From assembly GCA_943908405.1 (NCBI GenBank), contig CALTTE010000023.1:1-22992 (forward strand): DNA of 22,992 nt, given 5' to 3'. The notes beneath the pieces were generated by a model. The model did no database searches. It had not been told where the DNA came from and saw only the letters and a program-made list of their open reading frames with translations. The position numbers and the translations under genes are program-made. This DNA is from an uncultured Moraxella sp. (GTDB lineage Bacteria > Pseudomonadota > Gammaproteobacteria > Pseudomonadales > Moraxellaceae). Within the stretch, counting starts at the first letter, position 1. Each line of letters starts with the position of its first letter. This document shows, one piece after another, positions 22,549 to 22,992 of this stretch.

Positions 22549-22992
22549 TAAAACCTCTTTTTTTTAATTAATCTTAACTTAACTCCCATAATACCAAAGT
22601 TTTTTACCAAAAACCAAAACCGTAAGCTTACATTTTTTAAATTATTGACAAATAACATTGAGTTTAAAGCCATCATATTGACCATAACAACCAAGAGCAA
22701 CACAACCTAAAACATTACAAAAATCCAAATTTGTATCGTCAAGCACACAATAAATAACAGTCGGTGCAAATACAAAGATTACATCCACTATTTGCCAAAC
22801 CTACACCTACACCTACACAAAAAGCACAAAAAAACGATAAAATCAAAAAATACGATTGATACAAATCCAAAGGCTTGGTTTTTTGAGGTTTATAATAAAA
22901 ACAAGTCAACATATTTTTTATACCCCACCCCCAAAGCTACCCCTAACACCCCACCAACCCTCTCTCCACACGCACATTGCCCGCCATATTAA
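22549..22992. other. Region upstream of the cmr block, no gene seen
   Basis: These 444 bp are AT-rich with C-rich and A-rich runs, including an acctac repeat at 22799-22816 and a run of C-rich triplets after 22920. A + strand frame from a TTG at 22792 runs off the end but is low in complexity and lacks a ribosome binding site. The left end should hold the cmr operon promoter. Confidence 0.5.
22588..22617 (-). promoter_or_regulatory. Possible promoter of the cmr operon
   Basis: On the - strand TATTAT (22593-22588) is preceded by TGG, giving an extended -10 element. A weak -35 TTGGTT lies 18 bp further up (22617-22612). Transcription would start near 22581, about 33 nt before the GTG start. 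Confidence 0.35.

Noticed and set aside
22792..22992. Frame from a TTG codon running off the right end
   Set aside because: Low-complexity His/Lys/Pro-rich translation, no ribosome binding site.

Overview
The window looks like a chromosomal segment of an AT-rich gammaproteobacterium, most likely a Moraxellaceae (Moraxella-like) strain. That placement rests on remembered protein resemblance and base composition, not on a marker gene or a search. No rRNA, tRNA, transposase, integrase or phage gene was recognised.

Left part (1-6411): scattered housekeeping genes on the + strand, separated by long AT-rich gaps. In order they are a dienelactone-hydrolase-family enzyme, an aromatic/aspartate aminotransferase (TyrB type), a short PlsC-family acyltransferase, an NfeD-like membrane protein and its SPFH/stomatin partner. 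Ahead of them, at about 230-368, is a candidate small RNA with six GGA triplets and a strong intrinsic terminator, resembling CsrA/RsmA-titrating RNAs. Nearly every gap carries its own short tandem duplication (units of 13-22 bp).

Right part (7235-22548): a type III-B (Cmr) CRISPR locus. On the + strand are cas6 (7235-8194), a 40-codon membrane peptide with a good ribosome binding site (8495-8617), a leader with a near-consensus promoter (8719-8747), and an array of 14 36-bp repeats and 13 spacers (8928-9854). Facing it on the - strand is a long gene block, read from right to left: an NE0113-family CARF protein with a winged-helix-like C-terminus, cmr1, cmr2 (cas10), cmr3, cmr4, cmr5, cmr6, then a SAM-methyltransferase-like gene and an AlkB-family dioxygenase with their own promoter, then a CARF protein with a RelE-like C-terminus (APE2256 family), a CARF-HEPN ribonuclease (TM1812/Csx2 family) and csx16. 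A terminator at 9866-9897 ends this block next to the degenerate last repeat. No cas1, cas2 or reverse transcriptase gene is present in the window.

Working model: Cas6 cuts the array transcript. The Cmr complex binds target RNA and Cmr4 (Asp26 present) slices it. Cas10 keeps the GGDD cyclase motif but lacks the HD nuclease domain, so its main output should be cyclic oligoadenylate. That signal would act on a HEPN RNase, a RelE-like RNase and possibly a CARF transcription regulator, with Csx16 and perhaps the NE0113 protein switching it off. The methyltransferase/AlkB pair has no known role in type III immunity and is the least explained part, together with the small membrane peptide beside cas6.
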